In this document: positions 56,736 through 64,000 of the stretch, piece after piece
How the letters are laid out: each line of letters opens with the position of its first letter
How positions within the stretch are numbered: the first letter of the stretch is position 1
Origin: CALOAD01 sp942491415
Lineage (GTDB): Bacteria; Cyanobacteriota; Vampirovibrionia; Gastranaerophilales; CALOAD01
Direction: 5' to 3'
Length of the DNA stretch: 64,000 bases
Assembly: GCA_942491415.1 (NCBI GenBank)
Contig: CALOAD010000022.1
Location: forward strand, 124,001 to 188,000
Translations under genes and position numbers: made by a program
Notes under the pieces: model-generated
Told to the model about the DNA's origin: nothing
The model's input: only the letters and a program-made list of their open reading frames with translations
Databases searched by the model: none

Positions 56736-56994
56736 TAATTCATTTCACCTTCTGCGAGAACTTTTGCAGCGCAACCACCGCATTTATTCCAGGTATCACC
56801 ACCTGATTCACAAGTAAACGTATTATTATAAGAACCTAGAGGGTATACACCTGCTTTGGTTATGTTAAATTCAAAATAATCTCTACCGGCAGTATTAGGA
56901 CCCTTGCTTCCGTTTATATCTACAGTTACAGTTCCACAATTATTATTTAAAGGTCCGTCTCCTTGATCACTTGAGCAGGCTCCCGCTAGATTAT
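56732..56994 (-). pseudogene. Remnant of a type IV pilin/type II secretion-like protein
   Basis: An open minus-strand stretch of about 88 codons with a TAG stop at 56734-56732 and no start. The conceptual product reads LNNLAGACSSDQGDG then TVDINGSKGPNTAGRDYFEF and KAGVYPLGSYNNTFTC..GDTWNKCGGCAAK. The phrase DINGSKGPNTAGRDYFEF matches the C-terminal pilin domain common in this lineage's type II secretion-like proteins, with four Cys. It begins exactly where proS ends, in a different frame from proS, with no ATG between. The N-terminal helix and leader are missing. It looks like a 3' fragment left by recombination. Confidence 0.65.
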
Positions 56995-58728
56995 TTAGCT
57001 GTATGATATTTTTAAAGTCTCTTTGATCTTATCAATAGCTTCTTTTTTTGTTTGTTTTGTAAGTTCACCCGTATCACGATTTTTTAACTCAACCAAACCT
57101 TCGTTTATAGTTTTACCAACAGTTATCCTGAGAGGGAATCCTATAAGATCTGCATCTTTGAATTTAACACCCGCTCGATCGGTGCGATCGTCTAAAACAA
57201 CCTCAATACCTTCTTTTTGAAGCTCTTGATATATTTCATTTGCTATAGTCCACTGTAGCTCATCTTTAACGTTTACAGGTACAATAACAACGTGATAAGG
57301 GGCTATTTCAACAGGCCATTTTATTCCGTTTTCATCATGATACCTTTCAACCGCAGCTGCAGCTGTTCTTGAAACTCCTATACCATAACAGCCCATTATA
57401 AATGGGTTTTCTTTGCCGTTTTCATCAGTAAAAGAAGCATTCATTGCCTTAGAATACTTTGTGCCAAGGTTAAAGATATTTCCAACTTCAATACCTTTTG
57501 TTAATAGTAATTTTCCTGTGCATTCAGGGCATAAGTCTCCTGCTTGTGCAAGTCTAATATCGGTGATCATTTCAGGAAGTTGAATATCTTCGTTCCAATC
57601 AGTGCCAACAAGGTGAATATCGTTTTCATTTATGCCGACAACAAAGTTTTTAAGTTCTTTAACGCTATTATCAGCAACAATTTTTATGTCTTTAAGCCCT
57701 ATCGGTCCAATGAAGCCAGGGTTTGCGTTAAATCCATTTTTCTTCATTAAATCTTTTATTTCCTCATTGGTGGCTATTCTTATTTCGTTTGCACCTATCG
57801 CATTTTTTAATTTGGTTTCTTCAACAGCTTGATCACCTCGAATAAGAGCAAGTACAGGTTTACTGTCTGCTATATAAACAAGACTTTTGCAGATTATCGT
57901 TTGTGGAATATTTAAAAACGCAGCCAATTCTTCGATAGTTTTTGTGTTTGGGGTGTCTATTCTGTGTGCTTTTTCAAATTTACCATCTGTTTTAGCTTCA
58001 GGCATTTTTGAAATCGCATGGTTTGTATTTGCGGCGTAATCACACTTATCACAATATAAAACATCGTTTTCTCCGCTATCGGTTTGGGTTAAAACCATAA
58101 ATTCGTGGCTTACACTTCCGCCGATTGCACCTGAGTCGCTTCTTACCATTCTTGTTTCAAGTCCGCATTTTTTGAATATTTTTTTGTAAGCCTCAGCCAT
58201 TATTCCGTAAGATTTATCTGCGTTTTTTTCGTCAGTATCGAAGCTATAAGCGTCTTTCATGATAAATTCACGACCTCTTAGAAGTCCGAATCGAGGTCTT
58301 ATTTCATCTCTGTATTTATTTTGAATTTGATACAAATATACAGGTAATTGTCTATAGGAACGAATGTCTTCTCTTGCAAGAGAAGTGATGATTTCTTCGT
58401 GAGTAGGTCCTAGGGCAAGTTCCCTACCATGCCTATCGTTAAGACGCATTAATTCTTTGCCATAAACATCCCATCTTCCAGATTCTTCCCATAGTTCTTT
58501 AGGTTGAATAATAGGCATAAGAAGTTCTTGCGCTCCTGTAGCGTCCATTTCTTGTCTTACAATGTTTTCTATTTTTTTCAAAACTCTCCACATAAGTGGT
58601 AAATAAGAATAAACTCCGCTTGTGAGTTTTTTTATATATCCTGCTCGGACTAAAAGTTGATGACTTACAACCTCAGCATCTGCAGGGGTTTCCCTTAGTG
58701 TTTGAACAAAAAGAGTTGACATTTTCAT
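56995..58728 (-). CDS. proS: Prolyl-tRNA synthetase (bacterial type, with editing domain)
   Basis: 577 residues from the ATG at 58728, with AAAGGA upstream. Class II motif regions: SGVYSYLPLMWRVLKKIE, then motif 2 in RDEIRPRFGLLRGREFIMKDAYSF, then GCYGIGVSRTAAA (motif 3). The insertion editing domain (about 220-400; KTIEELAAFLNIP, VETKLKNAIG) is present. It charges tRNA-Pro and edits Ala-tRNA-Pro. Its stop touches the pilin remnant. Directly repeated DNA flanks the gene on both sides. Confidence 0.96.
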   Translation of the reverse strand: MKMSTLFVQTLRETPADAEVVSHQLLVRAGYIKKLTSGVYSYLPLMWRVLKKIENIVRQEMDATGAQELLMPIIQPKELWEESGRWDVYGKELMRLNDRHGRELALGPTHEEIITSLAREDIRSYRQLPVYLYQIQNKYRDEIRPRFGLLRGREFIMKDAYSFDTDEKNADKSYGIMAEAYKKIFKKCGLETRMVRSDSGAIGGSVSHEFMVLTQTDSGENDVLYCDKCDYAANTNHAISKMPEAKTDGKFEKAHRIDTPNTKTIEELAAFLNIPQTIICKSLVYIADSKPVLALIRGDQAVEETKLKNAIGANEIRIATNEEIKDLMKKNGFNANPGFIGPIGLKDIKIVADNSVKELKNFVVGINENDIHLVGTDWNEDIQLPEMITDIRLAQAGDLCPECTGKLLLTKGIEVGNIFNLGTKYSKAMNASFTDENGKENPFIMGCYGIGVSRTAAAAVERYHDENGIKWPVEIAPYHVVIVPVNVKDELQWTIANEIYQELQKEGIEVVLDDRTDRAGVKFKDADLIGFPLRITVGKTINEGLVELKNRDTGELTKQTKKEAIDKIKETLKISYS

Positions 58729-58805
58729 AAGACAAAATCCTTTTATCATGTGTGATTTAACTGGTTTATAATAACATAAAATAATTTTTGTTTTTGGGTT
58801 TTATT

Positions 58806-58866
58806 TAACTTGAATCGCAAATTAATTTTTTAATAACGTAGTCAAAATCCCCATCCAAAGCATAAT
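58806..58866. repeat. Dispersed direct repeat, copy 2
   Basis: TAACTTGAATCGC and GTCAAAATCCCCAT match copy 1 at 56434-56494. Confidence 0.55.
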
Positions 58867-58891
58867 AAAAAACTCCCTTTAAACGGGAGTT
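58865..58891 (-). terminator. Intrinsic terminator on the minus strand
   Basis: Minus-strand AACTCCC-GTTTAAA-GGGAGTT followed by a run of T. It serves the small reading frame at 58919-59086 and/or readthrough from nagZ. Confidence 0.75.
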
Positions 58892-58918
58892 ACATATTCC
58901 AACCTCTTTTTCCCTCAG

Positions 58919-59086
58919 CTAATTTTCTTGGGTAAATTTTTGCGTGTCTCCCTCTATCCAAATACAGGTTTTTTCATTGTTTTTTACGAATGAAAAATTT
59001 GCTTGGAAAGGGTTTTTATAATGTTCTGATTTATATTTAATCAGAATTATTTTTGTTACAGCATTAACTGAGTTTAAAACGCACAT
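58919..59086 (-). CDS. Possible small protein of 55 residues
   Basis: Open minus-strand frame from ATG at 59086 to TAG at 58921-58919. The middle reads KYKSEHYKNPFQANFSFVKNN and the end CIWIEGDTQKFTQEN, a protein-like composition with aromatic and charged residues. The ribosome site is weak (GTGAAAGTGAG). Downstream by 28 bases is an intrinsic terminator. It lies 126 bases after nagZ, possibly cotranscribed. Function unknown; chance openness cannot be excluded. Confidence 0.35.
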   Translation of the reverse strand: MCVLNSVNAVTKIILIKYKSEHYKNPFQANFSFVKNNEKTCIWIEGDTQKFTQEN

Positions 59087-59211
59087 TTGCTCACTTTCAC
59101 TCGGTTATCTGTTTTTAGCTTTAGATCGGATTGTTTTTAACTTTTATTATGACAGTGTTTAATCCAATATTTATTGCAGTTTAGTAGTGTTTTTTATATT
59201 AAACTTTTGGA

Positions 59212-60726
59212 TTATGAAAATTTTTTTTCTAATACTTTTGCAATGGCCTTTAGGGATATTGAATTATAACAAAAAGCGTTTATGATGCTATCTGCCTGGT
59301 TAAAACAAGGGTGATTGTTTTCTATTCCAATATGTATAAGTATTTTAGGCTTATTTATTTGTTCAAATAATTTAATTTGGTTTTTGTTCAGTTGAGTGTT
59401 ATACCCGATAAAAATAACCTCATCAAAATCCTTTTGAGATATTTGTTTTAAGACTTTTTCGACGTCAGGATTTAATGAATAAGATACTTCTTGAGTATTT
59501 TCAGAATGAAGAAAATCTGAAAGCTTGTATTTATCAAATTTATAATTATAAATTTGAGATTTGTCCGCTGATAAAATAAGGTAATTTTTATTTTTCTGAA
59601 GAGGCAATAATTGTCCTTTTTTTGTGGTTTCAATTGTTTTTATAGTTATATTTTCCAGTTGTTTACGCATTTGAGATACATTTATTGTTATTTGATTTTT
59701 TTGCTTATTTAAAATGCCGTATTTTTCTTTATATTTTAATATTCGCTCAATACTTTGATCTATACGAGATTCTTCAATCTCTTTATTTTCGATCATTTGG
59801 GCAAGTGTATTTATATCGTTCAAAATATCTTTATCGCTATCTTTAAAAATAAATAAGTCAACACCTGCTTTAATGGCTAATTTTAAAGCTTCAATTCTTT
59901 TAAAATGATTGGTTATACCCCCCATAACCATATCATCAGAGATAACAAGCCCTTCAAATTCAAGCTTGTTACGCAAATAACCATTTATAATGTTTTCTGA
60001 AAGGGACGCCGGAATTTTTTTGCTATCAAAAGCACTATAGTGGACATGAGCAACCATAACAGCATCAAGGCCTTTTTTAATTGCGTCTTTAAATGGTTCT
60101 ATATGGTATTTTACGAGCTCATATTCGGGAAGGTTTATAACAGGCAAATCCAAGTGTGAATCAACAAAAGCCTCTCCATGTCCGGGAAAATGCTTTCCTA
60201 CAGGAATAATATGATTTTGCGCAAAAGTTGTCCATACGGGATATGCGTTTTCAATGACATTTTTTTGATTATTGCCGAATGCTCTAACTCCGATAACAGG
60301 ATTTTGAGGGTTTGTATTTATATCTAAAACAGGTGCAAAATTGAGATTTATGCCAAGGCTTTTTAACTCGGTGGACATTAATTGAGTGTGTTCCTTTAAA
60401 GTTTGAACATCTTTTATAACGCTTAAAGCTTTTGGAGTAAGGTATTCCAAGCGATCATCTAGTCTAATAGTCCTTTCGACAAGTCCTCCTTCTTGGTCAA
60501 TACTATGGAATAGGTTGATCTGAGAATATTCATCAAGATTCTTTACTAAATTTAAAAATTTTTCTCGTGAGTTTAAGTTTTCTGCAAAATAAATAACACC
60601 GCCTAATCCTGATGAGACAGCATCTTTGATGTTTTGGGTTAAAGCTTCTCCTTGAAAACCAAGGATAAACATTTGAAAAAGCTTTTCTTTTATAGAAAGT
60701 TTGTTTATTATTGTATTTATATCCAT
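59212..60726 (-). CDS. nagZ: GH3 beta-N-acetylhexosaminidase (NagZ-like)
   Basis: 504 residues from the ATG at 60726 (TTG nine codons earlier is less likely). The GH3 catalytic barrel has FHSIDQEGGLVER, the loop KHFPGHGEAFVDSHLDLP (His and Asp acting as acid/base pair, starting about 178), and nucleophile Asp in VISDDMVMGGI (about 264-265). The KHFPGHG..DSH signature marks NagZ. About 180 residues beyond the barrel form a second domain, as in two-domain NagZ. It removes GlcNAc from cell-wall turnover products. No signal peptide was seen, so it is likely cytoplasmic. Confidence 0.92.
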   Translation of the reverse strand: MDINTIINKLSIKEKLFQMFILGFQGEALTQNIKDAVSSGLGGVIYFAENLNSREKFLNLVKNLDEYSQINLFHSIDQEGGLVERTIRLDDRLEYLTPKALSVIKDVQTLKEHTQLMSTELKSLGINLNFAPVLDINTNPQNPVIGVRAFGNNQKNVIENAYPVWTTFAQNHIIPVGKHFPGHGEAFVDSHLDLPVINLPEYELVKYHIEPFKDAIKKGLDAVMVAHVHYSAFDSKKIPASLSENIINGYLRNKLEFEGLVISDDMVMGGITNHFKRIEALKLAIKAGVDLFIFKDSDKDILNDINTLAQMIENKEIEESRIDQSIERILKYKEKYGILNKQKNQITINVSQMRKQLENITIKTIETTKKGQLLPLQKNKNYLILSADKSQIYNYKFDKYKLSDFLHSENTQEVSYSLNPDVEKVLKQISQKDFDEVIFIGYNTQLNKNQIKLFEQINKPKILIHIGIENNHPCFNQADSIINAFCYNSISLKAIAKVLEKKFS

Positions 60727-60870
60727 TAATTTAACACTCAAATTGTGGACCAAAATATATTTTATAATACGGATTGAATTTAAGAATCATTTATTTAATA
60801 GAGGAAATTTGACTATAAAATATTGTAATCTGTATTAAAGACTATTTGATTTAAATCGGTGAGTTTTGAT

Positions 60871-61326
60871 ATGCAAATATCTAATGTTAAAACAATAACT
60901 ATAGCTTTAATAGCTGCGTTGCTTGTATGTTTTGCTGCAACGCCGGAAGCGTTTGCCAAGAAAAAAAGTAAAAAAAGCGGTGGACTTAATCCTGCTGAAA
61001 TTCAGGAAATAACCCAAACGATAGACTCTTTGACAAGAAAAGTCTATGCCTCTTCTTTATTTTCTCCTGAAGAAAACGAAAAATTAATTGACGTAAAAAT
61101 AAAACTTGATAATGCGATGTTGACCGGAGGTTCTCCCGAGTTGGCTCCTTTACTTTATAAGGCGGGCAATCTTTATAGAATTAGAGAATACAGAGAACAA
61201 GCAATAGAGTGTTTTCAGCTTGTATTGGAAAATTTCCCCGATACTGCATTAGGTCCTAAATCTAAAAAAGAGCTCAAAAAAATGGGTATAACTATTCAAT
61301 CGGAAGAAGAAGAGCTCGAGGAATAA
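60871..61326 (+). CDS. Exported TPR-like protein, function unknown
   Basis: 151 residues from the ATG at 60871, with GGTGA 8 bases upstream; a GTG 4 codons earlier overlaps that site. Signal peptide: basic start, hydrophobic core (ITIALIAALLVCFAA), AxA cleavage at EAFA-KKK (about 30). One TPR unit (LYKAGNLYRIREYREQAIECFQLVLENFP, about 92-120) and an acidic Glu-rich tail. Likely periplasmic scaffold. Isolated gene with a shared bidirectional terminator downstream. Confidence 0.78.
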   Translation: MQISNVKTITIALIAALLVCFAATPEAFAKKKSKKSGGLNPAEIQEITQTIDSLTRKVYASSLFSPEENEKLIDVKIKLDNAMLTGGSPELAPLLYKAGNLYRIREYREQAIECFQLVLENFPDTALGPKSKKELKKMGITIQSEEEELEE

Positions 61327-61343
61327 TAATTTATAATAGCAAT

Positions 61344-61380
61344 CAAAAAAAGCCTCAAGTTAACAACTTGAGGCTTTTTG
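61344..61380. terminator. Bidirectional terminator between TPR gene and nfnA-like gene
   Basis: Perfect CAAAAAAAGCCTCAAGTT / AACTTGAGGCTTTTTG-type stem around AAC, with T-runs both ways. Confidence 0.85.
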
Positions 61381-61404
61381 GTCTTTAATAAAGATTTTTA
61401 GGTT

Positions 61405-62259
61405 TTATGAGTTTTGCTTTAATGCATCTGCTTGTTTTAACATATTGCAGTTTTCGTCTCTTGTTTTTTCTTGATCTTTATAGATTCTTGATCTTTGAAT
61501 TACTTCATCAAAATCAATCAAGTGAGCGTCAAAATCAGGACCGTCCACGCAAGCAAATTTTGTTTCTCCGCCTACGGTAACTCTACAAGCTCCGCACATG
61601 CCGGTACCGTCCACCATTAACGGATTCATACTTGCTTCTGTTTTTATGGCAGGTTCTCTTGTGAGGTCAGCAACAGCTTTCATCATAGGCATAGGACCTA
61701 CGGTTATTACGAAATCAACGGTTTCTCTGTCAATGATTTCTTGAAGAACTTCTGTTACAAGCCCTTGACGTCCGTGGCTACCATCGTTTGTCGTTACAAA
61801 AAGCTCACTGGAAGCTTCTTTCATTTTATCTTCCCAGAATAAAAGGTCTTTTGTTCTGGTACCCATTATCATATAAACTTTGTTACCGGCTTCTTTTAGG
61901 GATTTTGCTATTAAATAACAAGGCGCTGCGCCATATCCACCTGCAACACAAACTACCGTTCCGTATTTTTTAACGTTAGTAGGAACGCCTAAAGGACCTA
62001 CTAAATCTTCAATTTCTTCTCCTGCTTCAAGTTGAGCAAGTTTTTTAGTTGTATAACCCACAGCCATAAAGACTATGGTAAGTTCGTTTTTTTCTTTATC
62101 GATATCAGCGATGGTCAATGGAATTCTTTCGCCATTTTCATCAACTCTTAAAATAATAAATTGTCCCGCTTTACCGTTTCTTGTTACGTTAGGGGCATCC
62201 ACGACAATTTCAAACTGTCCTTCGCAAAGTTGTTTTTTAGATAAAATTTTGTATCCCAC
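61405..62259 (-). CDS. NfnA/SudB-like FAD/NAD-binding [2Fe-2S] subunit
   Basis: 284 residues. An FNR-type FAD/NAD module: GKAGQFIILRV and RIPLTIAD (FAD), VCVAGGYGAAPCYLIAKSL (NAD), and a C-terminal [2Fe-2S] site DGTGMCGACRV then KFACVDGPDF. This matches NfnA (NADH-dependent ferredoxin:NADP oxidoreductase small subunit) and sulfide dehydrogenase SudB, and also resembles dihydroorotate dehydrogenase electron-transfer subunits. Its usual partner (NfnB, a glutamate synthase-like large subunit) is not adjacent on either side. Would move electrons between NAD(P)H and ferredoxin. Confidence 0.88.
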   Translation of the reverse strand: MGYKILSKKQLCEGQFEIVVDAPNVTRNGKAGQFIILRVDENGERIPLTIADIDKEKNELTIVFMAVGYTTKKLAQLEAGEEIEDLVGPLGVPTNVKKYGTVVCVAGGYGAAPCYLIAKSLKEAGNKVYMIMGTRTKDLLFWEDKMKEASSELFVTTNDGSHGRQGLVTEVLQEIIDRETVDFVITVGPMPMMKAVADLTREPAIKTEASMNPLMVDGTGMCGACRVTVGGETKFACVDGPDFDAHLIDFDEVIQRSRIYKDQEKTRDENCNMLKQADALKQNS

Positions 62260-62380
62260 TTTTTTTCACCTGTATAAAAATATAGTTCAAACCAATTATT
62301 TTTAGTATACTCCAATAAATATCTAAGACAAGCAGGTTTACATTTTGTTCTCTATTTTTTCATATAAAGTTATAATTGAT

Positions 62381-64000
62381 GTGAGTAGAAAAAATCAGGT
62401 TTTAAATTTGTCTTTTAAAAAAACATTTGTTCTTTGTTTTTTATTTTTAATATTTTGTGTTCCCCCTGTACAAGCTAAACTTGGCGTACTAAAACCAAAA
62501 TGCAAAAATGGAAATTGTGAAAGAAAGTGGAAGAATTTTGAGTCTACTTTAAAAAATGCAAAAGTTGATTATGAAATTCTGGATAAAAACTTTTTAAACA
62601 AAGCAAAAGAATGTAAATTTCTATTTATTCCTTTCTTAGATTGCATTTCAGATGAAGTGTTATCCGAACTGGAACAGTTTAAAAATAATGATGGCAAAAT
62701 TATAATTACAACTTCTGATTTGAAAATTAAGAATGAACGTTTGAATAAATTTGCAAACCTTGTAGATATTGGTGTTTTAAGTGTTAATGAATCGAAAAAA
62801 AAGAAACGAATAAAAATTAAAGATGTTAAATATTCGCTAAAAAAAAGGTGTAAAGTAGCAGAGCTATTAACATCACACAAATCCGAAGCGGTTTTAAATT
62901 GGATGGAAAATCAAACACCGGCTGTAACTCTTGGGGATTCGGGTTCTTATATAGCTTGGCAATGGGGCTTGGGGGCAAATAAAAGACTTGATGCAAAAGT
63001 TTTGAGGTTTTTGCTGGCAAAAATTGATTCTGAAGCTGTTTTAGAAAGACAAATAACACTTTCAAAAAAAGATTTTCAAAAAAATATTAATCGAATAAAT
63101 TATTATAAAAATAAAATTTCTAAAAACTTTGATCATCGCTTTTGTCCTGAAAAACAAAGTCTTTTAACTTTGATACAAAACAAAATTTATCTTTCAGAAG
63201 TTCATAAACAAATGGCGATAAATTATTTTAATGAAAAAAATATCGAAAAAACACTTACAGAACTTGAAATATCAACGGACAATATTTTAGAAGCCTACAA
63301 AAATTCAATTGTATCAGAGCCGGTTGAAGCAAGAGCGCTTTGGGTTGATAGAGGCACAATAGTTTCTATCCACTCGCAACAAGCAATGTCAGAGCTTTTT
63401 GAAAAAATAAAAAAAGCAGGAGTTAATATAGTATATTTCGAGGCTGTAAACGCAGGCTTTGCAGTTTATCCAAGTAAACTTATTGAACAAACACCTCAGG
63501 CAAAAGGCATAGATCCATTAAATTGGGCTGTAATCGAGGCTCATAAAAGAAATATAGAATTGCACCCTTGGGTTTGGATCTTTGCGGTTGGAAATAAGCG
63601 TCATAACTCTATAATAGCCATGCCGGAAGAGTATAAAGGACCACTGTTAGAAAGAGATCCCTCTTTTTCGCTATTAGGTCAAAGAGGAAAAGCTGTGCCT
63701 ATAAACCAACACGAGTTTTGGGTAGACCCATCCAATCCTCAGAGCCAAAAACATTTACTTTTATTGTTGAAAGAAATAGCTACAAACTATGATATTGACG
63801 GTATTCAGCTTGACTACATAAGGTACCCTTTTCAAAATAGATTCAATTTAATGGGTTTAAACTCTTACTCTATAGAAAAGTTCGAACGTGAAACAGGTAT
63901 TTCTTTTGGAGATTTGACACAAGAGGAGTTTGATTGCTGGAATCAATGGAAAGCCGATCAGGTTACAACTTTTGTTAAAAACGCTTCGAGTTTGATTAAA
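62381..64000 (+). CDS. Secreted family-10-like glycosidase/GHL10 protein, 3'-truncated by window edge
   Basis: 540 codons are visible, open to the last base, starting at GTG 62381 (no earlier in-frame start; no SD; TATAAT at 62371-62376 just upstream). A signal peptide has core LSFKKTFVLCFLFLIFCVPP and cleavage near VQA-KL (about 31). A 270-residue Lys-rich N-domain follows. The GHL10/DUF4015 domain begins about 320 with EARALWVDRGTI and has NIVYFEAVNAGFAVYPSKL, HPWVWIFAVGN, FWVDPSNP and DIDGIQLDYIRYPF. The DG-x-x-LDYIRYP motif is the family hallmark. Likely hydrolyses an extracellular glycan. Confidence 0.85.
   Translation, partial: MSRKNQVLNLSFKKTFVLCFLFLIFCVPPVQAKLGVLKPKCKNGNCERKWKNFESTLKNAKVDYEILDKNFLNKAKECKFLFIPFLDCISDEVLSELEQFKNNDGKIIITTSDLKIKNERLNKFANLVDIGVLSVNESKKKKRIKIKDVKYSLKKRCKVAELLTSHKSEAVLNWMENQTPAVTLGDSGSYIAWQWGLGANKRLDAKVLRFLLAKIDSEAVLERQITLSKKDFQKNINRINYYKNKISKNFDHRFCPEKQSLLTLIQNKIYLSEVHKQMAINYFNEKNIEKTLTELEISTDNILEAYKNSIVSEPVEARALWVDRGTIVSIHSQQAMSELFEKIKKAGVNIVYFEAVNAGFAVYPSKLIEQTPQAKGIDPLNWAVIEAHKRNIELHPWVWIFAVGNKRHNSIIAMPEEYKGPLLERDPSFSLLGQRGKAVPINQHEFWVDPSNPQSQKHLLLLLKEIATNYDIDGIQLDYIRYPFQNRFNLMGLNSYSIEKFERETGISFGDLTQEEFDCWNQWKADQVTTFVKNASSLIK

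Noticed and set aside
56524..56817. A 97-codon plus-strand frame in the palindromic segment near proS
   Set aside because: It runs antisense through the pilin remnant and inverted-repeat DNA, with no ribosome site.

Overview
The window is AT-rich bacterial chromosome with densely packed genes on both strands, strong Shine-Dalgarno sites, and intrinsic terminators that are often perfect palindromes. The best-fitting source is an uncultured, probably gut-associated member of the non-photosynthetic cyanobacterial sister group Vampirovibrionia (Melainabacteria, order Gastranaerophilales). The 16S gene (38068-39596) has a cyanobacterium-like stretch around 38425-38460. FtsZ is solitary, there is a GH57 glucan-branching enzyme, and several proteins look lineage-restricted. 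Energy genes are anaerobic (2-oxoacid:ferredoxin oxidoreductase, ferredoxin, NfnA-like reductase). A GT9 heptosyltransferase and an RmlD homologue suggest a diderm envelope. The assignment rests on gene content and recognition of sequence character, not on a search.

Layout. 1-1603: 3' part of a 2-oxoacid:ferredoxin oxidoreductase operon. 1781-3751: an RTX-like secreted protein, a 780-base non-coding stretch, and a Gly/Ala/Lys low-complexity protein. 3805-7915: hemW, a SIS-domain sugar-phosphate enzyme, and a histidine kinase/response regulator pair. 8414-12468: trpS and three related HNH-like genes around a 525-base imperfect palindrome. 12662-18756: dehydrogenase, menG, RNase P RNA, HU, gyrA. 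19031-24980: low-complexity proteins, aldolase, acpS, yraN, and a GH108 muramidase. 25227-36003: a coupled pair of lineage-type membrane proteins, an organophosphate antiporter, suhB, queD, a candidate small RNA, nanE-nanK, the GH57 enzyme and recJ. 36018-43116: a GT9 glycosyltransferase and a complete rRNA operon without spacer tRNAs. 43340-54482: a GAF-GAF regulator, MscS channel, ferredoxin, rmlD, a four-gene minor-pilin operon and ftsZ. 55008-64000: a repeat-containing small peptide gene with a 50-residue membrane-protein partner, an HtrA-like protease, a pilin-gene remnant abutting proS, nagZ, a TPR lipid- or envelope-associated exported protein, an NfnA-like gene and the 5' part of a secreted family-10-like glycosidase.

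Functional themes. Amino-sugar use recurs: NagZ (muropeptide GlcNAc release), NanE/NanK (ManNAc and sialic-acid route), a GlmS-like isomerase domain lacking its amidotransferase, a GH108 muramidase and a GlpT/UhpT-type antiporter. A second theme is surface or secretion biology: minor pseudopilins, a pilin remnant, an RTX protein, and several low-complexity small proteins.

The most unusual items are the HNH-like A / B / A-B gene set with its palindromic element (9450-12468), the ETTGxVA-repeat peptide gene with its small membrane partner (55008-55456), the pilin remnant plus direct repeats around proS (56434-58866), and a short N-terminal SF-x-G-like motif shared by otherwise unrelated proteins. 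No tRNA genes, CRISPR arrays, transposases or prophage structural genes were recognised.
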